From: CAYRKT01 sp964425005
GTDB lineage: Bacteria > Synergistota > Synergistia > CAYRKT01
Reading direction: 5' to 3'
DNA length: 38,116 nucleotides
NCBI GenBank assembly: GCA_964425005.1
Contig: CAYRKT010000008.1
Span: forward strand, 1 to 38,116
Part shown: piece after piece, positions 30,584-38,116 of the stretch
Layout of the letters: every line of letters begins with the position of its first letter
Numbering within the stretch: position 1 is the first letter of the stretch
Position numbers and translations under genes: made by a program
The notes under the pieces: generated by a model
The model's database searches: none
What the model saw: only the letters and a program-made list of their open reading frames with translations
Told to the model about the DNA's origin: nothing

Positions 30584-31321
30584 ATGCCAGAGTATAGACT
30601 TGATGCCTTCTTTGACCAGGTTCTTGTTCCCTTGGCTAGAGCCAAGAGGGTGAGGTTTAACTTTTCCAAATCCATTAGTAGCGAATACTCCATAAGGCTC
30701 ATTCCTTCTAACCCCAACGTTACCAACGCTTACTATGACTTTTCCCTTACTCAACCCTCTTCTTTTACCCACCTCCTCGCCTCTGCCTACTACCTCCTTT
30801 CCTATCCCCAAGAGAGCATTCCCTCCATCAAGATTTCAGACGTTCCTGAGCTTGCTTCAGCAAACCCCTTTATGGTCCAGTACGACTTGGAAAGAGATGT
30901 TTTTGTTGTCTTTAACCACTATTTCCCCAATTCGGACAGGCATGTCTTCTCCTCCTTCTCCCAAGTAATGGCCCAGCTGAGCAAGAAGTGGTACTTCGTT
31001 AACGTTCAGCATAAAGAGCTTCTTGAAATAGCCCCTTATCAGGTCTGGGTGAGAAAGACTGAAGAAGAACTGTTGTCTATTGTTACTCACCCCATGTACT
31101 CCCTGGCTAGAGTGCTTGCTCAGAAAGAGAAGGAGGAATTCGGGCCGGACGTTGTTGTGGACCTAAGGCACGAGGCTGGCATCCTCAACCTCGTCCTTGC
31201 CGTGAGGTCTAGGGACAACGGCATTACCCGTGCCAACAATGTGTACCGGGAGTACGGGCACTCCCTTGGTGAAGGGATTTCTAATGAGTTTTTCCGAAAC
31301 GTAGCCGTTTCTTTTGTGTGA
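30584..31321 (+). CDS. Hypothetical protein, 245 aa
   Basis: Not recognised. Aromatic-rich, mixed alpha/beta, soluble, with an Arg/Lys-rich N-terminus (RAKRVRFNFSK). ATG at 30584 follows TTTGAGGA. Last gene of the plus-strand operon, closed by the terminator at 31336-31363. Confidence 0.7.
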   Translation: MPEYRLDAFFDQVLVPLARAKRVRFNFSKSISSEYSIRLIPSNPNVTNAYYDFSLTQPSSFTHLLASAYYLLSYPQESIPSIKISDVPELASANPFMVQYDLERDVFVVFNHYFPNSDRHVFSSFSQVMAQLSKKWYFVNVQHKELLEIAPYQVWVRKTEEELLSIVTHPMYSLARVLAQKEKEEFGPDVVVDLRHEAGILNLVLAVRSRDNGITRANNVYREYGHSLGEGISNEFFRNVAVSFV

Positions 31322-31335
31322 TATCCGGGAAAGTC

Positions 31336-31363
31336 TATGGTGCGGGCTGAAACCCGCACCATA
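31336..31363. terminator. Bidirectional terminator
   Basis: A perfect 11-bp inverted repeat (31336-31346 with 31353-31363, loop CTGAAA) between two convergent genes. The plus strand continues TTTCTACTCCTTTTG. Confidence 0.7.
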
Positions 31364-31385
31364 TTTCTACTCCTTTTGTCAGCTG

Positions 31386-32081
31386 TTATATGCTGTACAC
31401 CTTTAAGAACTTAGGTATATCTCCTATATCAGAGGGGGCTGAGGCCAGATAGTACATTTCTTCAACCACCTTCCAATATTCTCTCCCCTCCTCTTGGAAC
31501 TTTCTTGGGTAAAAAAGCTTTCCGCTCATCGCTATCATTACCTTTCTCGTGTCTTCCCTAAGCTCGTCGTAAAGCTCGGAAAGGTGGTTCATCGGTAGCG
31601 AAGCTACTTGTTCCAGGAAAATCAGGTCTATTACCAGAAGGGAGGCACTAGTGGGCTGTTCTTTTTTCATCTCTCTATAAGTGCTTCTAGATATTGTTGC
31701 AAGAGAGAAGAAGTAGGCATCGGAGAAGCGTATCTCTTCCCTTTTTGCCAAAGACAGCGCCCCCTGAATCTTTTTGAAGATCATGTAGTTTAGCTTCGGC
31801 GAGTCTACTGAGAACAGGGAGTAGAAGAGCGTTTTCTTCTCCTCGGAGGATAGTGTTTCTATGAAGTCCCTTATTCTTTCATTTTCCAAATCTTTCTCCC
31901 TAACCGCTTTTCCAAGGACGAGGTAGACGTAGGCTGACCTGGTCCTGGTGTCTGCCAGCGAGCTTTTTCGGTAAAAGGTTGCCAGAAGGGAGTTAGTAGT
32001 CTTCTCGCTGGAGCCGCTGGTCCATTCCCTCTTGCCGTAGCCGTTATCCACTTGCGTCCAAGGTTTCCTTATAGCGCACAT
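31386..32081 (-). CDS. Hypothetical protein, 231 aa
   Basis: Not recognised. Helical, Lys/Glu-rich, soluble; a basic, Ser/Thr-rich N-terminus (residues 1-45) precedes a helical core. No ribosome-binding site is seen at the ATG (32079-32081). It follows the 473-aa gene by 43 bases and may be co-transcribed. Confidence 0.65.
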   Translation of the reverse strand: MCAIRKPWTQVDNGYGKREWTSGSSEKTTNSLLATFYRKSSLADTRTRSAYVYLVLGKAVREKDLENERIRDFIETLSSEEKKTLFYSLFSVDSPKLNYMIFKKIQGALSLAKREEIRFSDAYFFSLATISRSTYREMKKEQPTSASLLVIDLIFLEQVASLPMNHLSELYDELREDTRKVMIAMSGKLFYPRKFQEEGREYWKVVEEMYYLASAPSDIGDIPKFLKVYSI

Positions 32082-32124
32082 TTCAGCTAGAGCCTACCAT
32101 AACCTTGTCCCGATTGCAAGACTG

Positions 32125-33546
32125 TTAGAAGACCTGTAGCCCTATCTCTGAAGCTACTGCCAGCACGTGTTCTATGCCCCATTGTCTTCTCAGCCCCAGG
32201 GAATCAGCTATGCTATCTATTACTGACCTCAATCCTTTTCCTACGGCTCCGGCGGCGGTCAAGGCTCTACCAAGTATGCCTGCCTTATTCCCTTCCTTTG
32301 TCAAGAACTTTAGAATTTCTACTACCACCTCAATCTCTTCCACTATTTCTTTGAAAAGGTTCTCAAATCTTTCTTTTTGCCTTTGGGGAAATTGAAGGTT
32401 TTGGGTCTTCTTTCCCTTATCGTTTCCTGCTTCCCTGCCACCACCTTGATTGCTCTTGGCGTCCTCATTTTTGCTACCCTGATCCTTTTTATTGCTTCCT
32501 GCTTCCCCTCGCTTTTTCATTTCTCCCAACTGCTTTTCATACCTTTCTATTTTCGCTTTTACCTGCTCTAGGTTTCTTTTTAGCTCCTCTATGTTTTTTA
32601 GGTAGGAAAACACTTTCCTGGCTAGGGCCATGGCTTCCGCATCTGAGGAGTTTCTTATTACTGATTCTCGACTAATCACTTCCTTTCCTGATAGTGACTT
32701 TTCTAGCGAGCTAATGATATCCTTTGCCGTTTCCTTGGACTTTCCTCCTATCAGGTTGCTGACACGCCTTAGCTCAGACACGGTTTCCGAGATTACTCTG
32801 TTTTCTAACCCGTTTTTCTTTATGTATTCTTTAGCCAAGAACAGAATCTCGCTTTCATATTTCTTAAAGTCTGGCCTTCCGTCGTTCAAAAACTTTACCT
32901 CTTTTCTTATTTCTTCCCCTACATGCTGTTTAGCTACTTCTACAAACTTTTTTACTCCTTCCGATAGGGATTCCTCCGTAGCCTCTAGTAGCTTTCTGTA
33001 CGCCTCGTCCTGGTCCTTAGACAAGGCCAGTTCTCTCACTCTCTCAAGCAACCTCCTTACCAGAACCACCGCTATCATTTTTTCAAAAGCGTAGTTCAGC
33101 TGTCGGTTTTTCTTGTTTTCCACTACTTCCAACACTTTTTTGAGATTTTCTTCCTCTTCCCTTCTCAGGTTTATGGCTTCATCTATTTTCCTCGTCTGTA
33201 TGGACTTCAGCATGTCAATAGGTTCTGAGGATTCCTCCTTTTTCTTTATGTCTTCTATGTACTCTGACCAGGCTATCTTTATAGCTGACAGGATGAAACC
33301 TTTTACGCAATTTCCTACCTTTATGCTTGGAGAGATTGGGTTTTCGTAGATTTTGTACGCTAGAGGCTTCAGCCTTCTGTACCCGTTAAAGGCGCTCATG
33401 AAGCCTTTGTTCCCCTTAGTTATATACTCCCTGAAAAACTGGACGTCTTCTACTTCCTCCCTTCCCCAAGGGCAGGAGGTATATAGCTTTTTATATTCCG
33501 CCTCTACACGAGAAAGGTCCCTGACAACTTCCTGTACTGATAACAT
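32125..33546 (-). CDS. Coiled-coil protein of unknown function, 473 aa
   Basis: Helical almost throughout, with coiled-coil stretches near 90-220 and 315-355. A low-complexity Gly/Asn/Lys/Asp linker (about 355-395, with NKKDQGSKNED and GGGREAGNDKGKK) follows, then a C-terminal helical part ending in a Gly/Ala-rich segment. No catalytic motif seen. A -10 box TATACT (33557-33562) lies 10 bases before the ATG and no ribosome-binding site is present, again suggesting a leaderless mRNA. A scaffold or structural role is possible, but only by analogy. Confidence 0.7.
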   Translation of the reverse strand: MLSVQEVVRDLSRVEAEYKKLYTSCPWGREEVEDVQFFREYITKGNKGFMSAFNGYRRLKPLAYKIYENPISPSIKVGNCVKGFILSAIKIAWSEYIEDIKKKEESSEPIDMLKSIQTRKIDEAINLRREEEENLKKVLEVVENKKNRQLNYAFEKMIAVVLVRRLLERVRELALSKDQDEAYRKLLEATEESLSEGVKKFVEVAKQHVGEEIRKEVKFLNDGRPDFKKYESEILFLAKEYIKKNGLENRVISETVSELRRVSNLIGGKSKETAKDIISSLEKSLSGKEVISRESVIRNSSDAEAMALARKVFSYLKNIEELKRNLEQVKAKIERYEKQLGEMKKRGEAGSNKKDQGSKNEDAKSNQGGGREAGNDKGKKTQNLQFPQRQKERFENLFKEIVEEIEVVVEILKFLTKEGNKAGILGRALTAAGAVGKGLRSVIDSIADSLGLRRQWGIEHVLAVASEIGLQVF

Positions 33547-33579
33547 AGCTAGAGATAGTATACAGAAGGAGAAGTCATC

Positions 33580-34299
33580 CTACTTTTGCCCCTTTTCCAG
33601 CGCCTTTTTGCTAGTAACTAGAGCGTAGTACCTGACAAAGGCTTCTGAGAGAATGGTTTCTATCTTGTCACAGACTGCTGGCTTGTAGAGCGGGGACTGA
33701 GGGAAACAGATGCCGCTGACGTAGACCAGAGAGCGGGCGATAGCGTAGAACCTGTTCCTAACTATGATCCTGGGGGGAACACCAATGTACCCGGAGAAGT
33801 CCTCAAAGTTGTCATAGATGGCCCTGGCAAGGGCGTTTGGGGATATGAAAAGCCTTGAAACCCACACCAAGTACCTCGGGGTTCCAGGCACAGGAACCTT
33901 GGTCTTGCCCACAACCGAGGTTGACTTGCCCATTTCCCTAGGAACTGCTTCCTTCTCGGCAGGGGTCACCTTCAGCGGCTCCTGTTGCGCTTCTTCTACA
34001 CCAAAAAGCTCTTTCAGTTTACTGTGAACAGCCTTCTTCTTAGCGCACTCTTTGGGGTCGTACCTTTCTCCTCCCTCCTTGCAGAACCCTGAACGGTTGT
34101 AGTAAAAGTTGAGCCTCCTCACGGCCTGGGCGTAGGAATCAGACTCGTCGTGAAGAACTTTTGCTATAGTATCCGGGTCTTTAGTGAAAAGACCTTCTGG
34201 GGGCGTCCACGAGGTTTCCACCTCCTGCACCCACAGCCTCTTCTTCTTACCTTCCAGAACTTTTTGGAGTGAGCTTAGCACCCTTTTTGCTCTGCTCAT
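33580..34299 (-). CDS. Hypothetical protein with DUF3175-like N-terminus, 239 aa
   Basis: Residues about 28-70 contain WTPPEGLFTKDPDTIAKVL followed by AVRRLNFYYNRSG. This resembles the small DUF3175 domain of phages and bacteria (pattern: xGxFTxxPxxIAxxL...AxxxLxFYxNRAG). The rest, with Cys at about 72, 84 and 207-220, is not recognised. The start ATG at 34297-34299 has a weak AGAAGAG site. It runs divergently from the 34393 gene. Function unknown. Confidence 0.6.
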   Translation of the reverse strand: MSRAKRVLSSLQKVLEGKKKRLWVQEVETSWTPPEGLFTKDPDTIAKVLHDESDSYAQAVRRLNFYYNRSGFCKEGGERYDPKECAKKKAVHSKLKELFGVEEAQQEPLKVTPAEKEAVPREMGKSTSVVGKTKVPVPGTPRYLVWVSRLFISPNALARAIYDNFEDFSGYIGVPPRIIVRNRFYAIARSLVYVSGICFPQSPLYKPAVCDKIETILSEAFVRYYALVTSKKALEKGQK

Positions 34300-34380
34300 T
34301 TTTCTCTTCTAAAACCTAACTAACGTGAACTTATGGGGCCAGTCCTTTATCTATCATACACCTTGATAGCGTCCATTTTT

Positions 34381-34386
34381 TATAAT
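34381..34386 (+). promoter_or_regulatory. -10 box of the leaderless 34393 gene
   Basis: TATAAT with 6 bases to the ATG at 34393, the classical leaderless spacing. A TTGATA box lies too close (12 bp) to serve as an ordinary -35. Confidence 0.6.
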
Positions 34387-34392
34387 GTAGCT

Positions 34393-34863
34393 ATGACCTA
34401 TCAAGAGGCCGTTGACAAGATAAAGGCCAGGCTTAGGGTTCCTGTTGAGCTTGTCGAAGAGGAAGATTACGCTTTGGCAATAGAACAAGCTCTCACCAAG
34501 CTTACCCAGCGTACGGGTGGGTATTTCTACCGTACTACAGACCCGCCGCCTAACATGGTTGTCGTCAGAAATCCCATCCTTGATGAGATAAGCTACCTTA
34601 TGTATGACCTTGGAGGCACTTGGGCAGGTTATGTTCCCTGGAACCTTGAGAACATAGAAAAGCAAGCAGGAATAGTTGCCTACTTCCTTGAGCTTGCCAC
34701 CGAATACGTCCACTTAGCAGTAGCGGGCAGATACGCCGTGGCTGACGGTTTCAACGAGTTTCCTTTCTCCCTTGATTTCCGGGTTATTTACGATAATGCC
34801 AACCAGAGAATAAATGAGATAGACCAAGACTTGCGTGCAAACTACCTCATACCAATAATATGA
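34393..34863 (+). CDS. Hypothetical protein, 156 aa
   Basis: Not recognised. Helical N-terminus (YQEAVDKIKARLRVP, LAIEQALTKL) followed by a mixed region. Size and style recall small head-tail adaptor proteins of tailed phages, but no motif proves that. The -10 box at 34381-34386 sets the start at the ATG 34393-34395 in preference to the upstream ATG at 34333. Confidence 0.55.
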   Translation: MTYQEAVDKIKARLRVPVELVEEEDYALAIEQALTKLTQRTGGYFYRTTDPPPNMVVVRNPILDEISYLMYDLGGTWAGYVPWNLENIEKQAGIVAYFLELATEYVHLAVAGRYAVADGFNEFPFSLDFRVIYDNANQRINEIDQDLRANYLIPII

Positions 34864-35009
34864 GCGTCTTTGTAGGTGCTACTTAATACTCATCTTTGGA
34901 TGTGATGGCTTGGGGATGGGCTGGGAACTGAGCGGTCCTCGGGGTTTGCGGTGCCCTCTTGCAAGTGCCGGATACCTCGGTATATAGTGATGGGGGAGGT
35001 TGCGAGTAG

Positions 35010-35147
35010 TTGATTCCTGTCCAACATTTCCTTACTCAACAAAACTCTTTGGAATCAGGACTAAGTTTTGGACTTTTTGCTGGCTTACTACCTGAAAAGA
35101 GAAGCGAAGATATTATCGAACTTCTGAAAACAAGGGGGGAATACTGA
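35010..35147 (+). CDS. Short ORF or C-terminal gene remnant, 45 aa
   Basis: A frame from TTG 35010 ends in TGA that overlaps the next gene's ATG (TGATG). The encoded tail (SFGLFAGLLPEKRSEDIIELL) reads like real protein. There is no good start, so it may be the end of a gene cut off when the methylase block was inserted. The stretch 34864-35009 holds only a possible promoter (TTGCAA-N16-TATATA near 34970-35000). Confidence 0.35.
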   Translation: MIPVQHFLTQQNSLESGLSFGLFAGLLPEKRSEDIIELLKTRGEY

Positions 35148-36127
35148 TGAAAGGTAGTGTTTTTACGGCCCTTAGACAAGAAGCTCTCTCTTCGAGAGAA
35201 AATGATCCGTTAATCCTAGAAGACGGAAAAGGACTTGTATTTTTTCATAGTTCTGAAGAAATGTTAGAGTTAGATGATGGACGAGTCACCCTGACATTTA
35301 CGAGTCCTCCGTATTGGGATTTGAAGGACTATGGGCACCCAGAACAGATTGGAAGAAATGAGCCCTACGATGCTTATTTAGAGCGTTTGGCTCGAGTTTT
35401 TAGGGAGGTCTACCGGGTTTCCAAAGAAAATGGAATTCTTGCCGTAAACATTGGCACAAGAAGAGTAGGAGGGGTTTACTATCCTATTGCGTTTGACTTG
35501 AGGAACACTTTAAAAGAGGTGGGTTGGAATTTAATAGACGACATTATCTGGTACATACCCAATAACCTTCCTCAGCCACGGCATTACATTAACAAATTGT
35601 TCGACAACAAGTATGAACATGTTTTGATTTTCGCTAAAAGCTACAGATACGACTACACTTTTAACAAAATAAGAATCACTCAAAAATACCGCTATAAAGA
35701 CCCCCGGTCAGAAAAGAAGAATCCTGCTGGCAGGTGTATAGGCAACGTTTGGAAAATTCGAGCATATCGCCCGCCTAACATAAAGACGCTAAACTACCAT
35801 GTAGCCGCCTTCCCCGAGGAACTTGCATATGCCATCATCTACGCCTTTTCTAATCCAGGGGATATAGTCTTAGACCCGTTTTTGGGGTCTGGAACAACAC
35901 TTAAAGTTGCTCTAAATATGGGTCGCTTGGCCCTTGGGTACGAAATAAACCATGACTTTAAGGAGCTAATACGAGCCCGGGCAAATGAAACGTGGACTCC
36001 CCCACAATTTAGTGCCATCGACCCCTTAAATGGAGAAGTCTTAGGAGTATCATCAACAAGAGAGGTATCAGAACCACACGACTTCGCCGACTTACCTCTC
36101 TTCCAAGCATATGAAAAATCCCTTTAG
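35147..36127 (+). CDS. Beta-class DNA methyltransferase (N4-cytosine or N6-adenine)
   Basis: Catalytic motif IV comes first (TSPPYW, about 51-56) and the SAM-binding motif I last (LDPFLGSGTTLKVAL, about 242-256), the order of beta-class amino-methyltransferases. SPPY favours N4-cytosine as product. 326 aa is complete. The codon use is more AT-rich than genes to the left. ATG overlaps the preceding short frame. No restriction endonuclease is visible nearby, so it is orphan or its partner lies beyond the window. About 100 bases separate it from the second methylase. Confidence 0.9.
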   Translation: MKGSVFTALRQEALSSRENDPLILEDGKGLVFFHSSEEMLELDDGRVTLTFTSPPYWDLKDYGHPEQIGRNEPYDAYLERLARVFREVYRVSKENGILAVNIGTRRVGGVYYPIAFDLRNTLKEVGWNLIDDIIWYIPNNLPQPRHYINKLFDNKYEHVLIFAKSYRYDYTFNKIRITQKYRYKDPRSEKKNPAGRCIGNVWKIRAYRPPNIKTLNYHVAAFPEELAYAIIYAFSNPGDIVLDPFLGSGTTLKVALNMGRLALGYEINHDFKELIRARANETWTPPQFSAIDPLNGEVLGVSSTREVSEPHDFADLPLFQAYEKSL

Positions 36128-36234
36128 AAAAGGTCTTTGCTTTGTTTGCTACCTCAAATCTTTCAGTAGAAAGACAGCATTAGATAAAATCTTGTATCCT
36201 TGCGCTTGCTCTATTCGGTTTAAGGGGGGTGAAA

Positions 36235-37434
36235 ATGGCTTACCAACTCTTCAATCACCAAACAAGTAGCTTGAGTGAGCTTGACATGGAAATGATTCGC
36301 CACATCCCTCCAGGAGGCAACTGGAAAAACATTCCTGAATATATCCCGTCAAGGCGCTTAGAGAAAATACGGAAGTCAGGTGGGAGGACCACCTATTATG
36401 GACGCCTCTCTTGGGACAAGCCTGCCTACACCATAACCACGTACTTTAACCGCCCAGGAAATGGAACTTACATCCACCCAGAACAGAACCGCCTGATTAG
36501 CTTTCGTGAAGCCGCCCGAATCCAATCATTCCCAGATGCATACCGCTTCTTTGGCCCCAAAAGTGCCCTTTTAGACCAGATAGGGAATGCCGTTCCCCCT
36601 CTGCTAGCCGAGGTTATTGCCAGGGCTATTCCAGGAGAAACGGTAGCTGACATTTTTGCCGGAGCAGGTGGTTTATCCTTTGGCTTCAAGTTGGCGGGCT
36701 ATACACCCATAACAGCCTTAGAAATGAACGTTCACTCAGCAAGAACTTATGAGTATAACCATCCCGAAGCTCGGGTCATTCGGGGAGATGCCACGAAAGA
36801 AGATGCGCTAGAAGAGTTTACCGAGTCTATCATAGAAGTAGTTGGCGAAGGAAAATTGGATGCTCTGATAGGGGGTCCTCCATGCCAAGGCTTCTCTACC
36901 GCTGGGTGGCGTCGGGCCAATGACCCGAGAAACATGCTGTGGAGAGCATACTTCGAGGCTGTAGAGCGGCTAAAACCTCGCTGGTTTTTGATGGAAAACG
37001 TACCTGGCTTGCTTTCTACACCAGCAGTTGATGATAATACGGGTGAAGTAACAGGTATTCTTGTTATTGATGTTATTTATAGCGAGTTCCAGCGCTTAGG
37101 GTACAATATTGTTCATTTTATTCTAAAAGCTGAAGAGTTTGGAGTGCCGCAAAGAAGGAGGCGGCTCTTTGTCCTTGGGTTTAGAAAGGACGAAGATGAT
37201 ATTGCCCGAATAGTGGCAACAAAATTGCCTCCTAAACCCAGGATCAACAAACCCATATCGGTACTAGAGGCTATTGACAACCTTCCCCCGCTCGGAGTAA
37301 ACGATGGTGAGGAGGTCGTTCTTTTAGAACAACTCTTGCCAAATAGCCCTTACCAAAAGTGGGTGCAAGGGGTTATTAAACATGACGAGTTATTCATAAA
37401 TTCAAAACTTGCAATTCCCGAATATATTGCATAG
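36235..37434 (+). CDS. Circularly permuted C5-cytosine DNA methyltransferase
   Basis: All key m5C methylase motifs are present but in rotated order. Motif IX (FREAARIQSFPD, about 90-101) and motif X (GNAVPPLLAEVIARAI, about 117-132) come first. They are followed by motif I (FAGAGGLSFGF, about 141-151), the PCQ motif IV (GGPPCQGFST, Cys about 217), motif VI (ENVPGLL, about 254) and motif VIII (QRRRRLFVLGF, about 306). The C-terminal PYQKWVQG segment is what normally leads into the NHQ...LSELD segment found here at the N-terminus. This is the arrangement known for M.BssHII. ATG at 36235 follows GGGGGGTG. 399 aa, intact. Recognition sequence unknown. Confidence 0.9.
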   Translation: MAYQLFNHQTSSLSELDMEMIRHIPPGGNWKNIPEYIPSRRLEKIRKSGGRTTYYGRLSWDKPAYTITTYFNRPGNGTYIHPEQNRLISFREAARIQSFPDAYRFFGPKSALLDQIGNAVPPLLAEVIARAIPGETVADIFAGAGGLSFGFKLAGYTPITALEMNVHSARTYEYNHPEARVIRGDATKEDALEEFTESIIEVVGEGKLDALIGGPPCQGFSTAGWRRANDPRNMLWRAYFEAVERLKPRWFLMENVPGLLSTPAVDDNTGEVTGILVIDVIYSEFQRLGYNIVHFILKAEEFGVPQRRRRLFVLGFRKDEDDIARIVATKLPPKPRINKPISVLEAIDNLPPLGVNDGEEVVLLEQLLPNSPYQKWVQGVIKHDELFINSKLAIPEYIA

Positions 37435-37473
37435 ACACTCCTCTTTCTAACCTCTCCCACACTTCGGGAGGAA

Positions 37474-37653
37474 ATGGATTTAGACGAGTTTACGGGCCTA
37501 GACAATGAGAAGGAAAAATTAACTCCTTACTCTGTCAGAAGCCGCCCGCTAACAACTTCTACCTTGGCGAGGCTCTTTCGCCTGTCCAGGGGTTTGAGGC
37601 TAAACTTATTGCCTTTGTCCTACGTGGCATTACCCCCTTGGCTCTGGTTGTAA
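37474..37653 (+). pseudogene. Possible decayed gene
   Basis: Two overlapping plus-strand frames share protein-like text. An acidic start (MDLDEFTGLDNEKEK) is in one frame; from about 37545 a second frame reads NNFYLGEALSP, then GFEAKLIAF, and stops near 37670. A single frameshift would join them. No ribosome-binding site at proper spacing is seen, and the product is not recognised. The rest of 37435-37745 shows nothing else. Confidence 0.25.
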
Positions 37654-37745
37654 TAACCAAAGAAAGTTATGGGTATTGACTGACAAAAAGGGCAAAGTTT
37701 TCTTCTTATTGTCCTTGCGATTTATTCTTTTACTCCATCTTCTTT

Positions 37746-38006
37746 TTAGTTTCCGTCGTTTGGCTCCACATTGGCAAGAAAAAGATGGTCAGCCTCAGAA
37801 TCATTTATTAGCTCAATGCCAACCCGCCCAACTATTTCTGCATATTCCTTAGGGCTTTCCCATTGGGCAAACACGGTAAAAGCATAGACATCATCACCCA
37901 AAGGCTCTGGTTCTTCCATGTATCCAGTAATGAGGCCACTTTGCCGCAAACCCTCAAGGCGGCGCTTGGCCTCGTCTAAAGCTTTGGGGAAAGGTAGCTC
38001 AGCCAT
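37746..38006 (-). CDS. Hypothetical protein, 86 aa
   Basis: Not recognised. Acidic, single-domain size, pattern beta-alpha-beta (helix KALDEAKRRLEGLRQSG, strand VYAFTVFAQW). ATG at 38004-38006 is preceded by GAAGGGAG. Beyond it, up to the window edge, no feature is seen. Confidence 0.6.
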   Translation of the reverse strand: MAELPFPKALDEAKRRLEGLRQSGLITGYMEEPEPLGDDVYAFTVFAQWESPKEYAEIVGRVGIELINDSEADHLFLANVEPNDGN

Positions 38007-38116
38007 ACTCCCTTCATCCTAGCCTTCTTCCTTCTGTAGTTCAAGTTGAGTTTTCCTTCTCCCGCTCCTTTCTTTCCGATGGTTAACGGCTTTGGCTTTT
38101 TATCTAAGTGGCAACC

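Noticed and set aside
1..38116. CRISPR array
   Set aside because: No set of evenly spaced direct repeats of 23-40 bases was seen anywhere.

Overview
This window looks like part of a large mobile replicon, most likely the genome of a big phage or a phage-like plasmid. The likely host is a bacterium that uses ordinary sigma70 promoters and tolerates leaderless mRNAs. Roughly ten TTGACA-N16-18-TATAAT promoters can be read, many with a TTTGC extension before the -10 box, and several put the -10 box only 6-10 nt before the start codon. That style, together with a Ro60/Y-RNA system, fits Deinococcota (Thermus, Meiothermus or Deinococcus relatives). This is inference; no marker gene fixes the host. 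Most genes are unrecognisable. Recognisable ones are typical of large phages: RecA, an SNF2-type and a second SF2-like helicase, adenine methylases, tRNAs and a TnpB element.

Layout. 1-4.5 kb: an unknown gene, an SNF2 helicase, a CAT-anticodon tRNA, and a 434-aa protein whose C-terminus matches the anti-CRISPR AcrVA2 family. 4.6-8.2 kb: two tRNA-Ser genes, then a Ro60 (TROVE plus VWA) gene bracketed by three candidate Y RNAs transcribed from their own strong promoters, then recA. 8.2-13.7 kb: three small genes followed by spoVR and prkA, which overlap by ATGA. 13.9-18.6 kb: two large, diverged tandem paralogues of unknown function. 18.7-21.7 kb: a patchwork of a decayed D12-class adenine methylase, tRNA-Arg, a tnpB-only IS200/IS605-type element ending in a tRNA 5' half, an adenine methylase and a small gene. 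21.7-22.46 kb: a 780-bp region without genes that holds a candidate structured RNA of about 340 nt with its own terminator. 22.5-26.6 kb: a large helicase-like ATPase and a DUF444 (YeaH/YhbH) gene, the third partner of PrkA and SpoVR. 26.7-31.3 kb: unknown genes, a secreted trypsin-like protease, and an operon with two DNA-binding proteins. 31.4-34.9 kb: unknown genes. 35-37.4 kb: two orphan-looking DNA methyltransferases in more AT-rich DNA, one of them circularly permuted. The right edge holds one small unknown gene.

How the genes may work together. Three modules stand out: RNA quality control (Ro60 with Y RNAs), starvation/stress signalling (PrkA, SpoVR, DUF444), and host-defence interaction (AcrVA2-like protein, DNA methylases). 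Together they suggest an element that reprograms RNA metabolism and survival of a stressed host while evading nucleases. The genes and RNAs are read from sequence; that collective role is inference.
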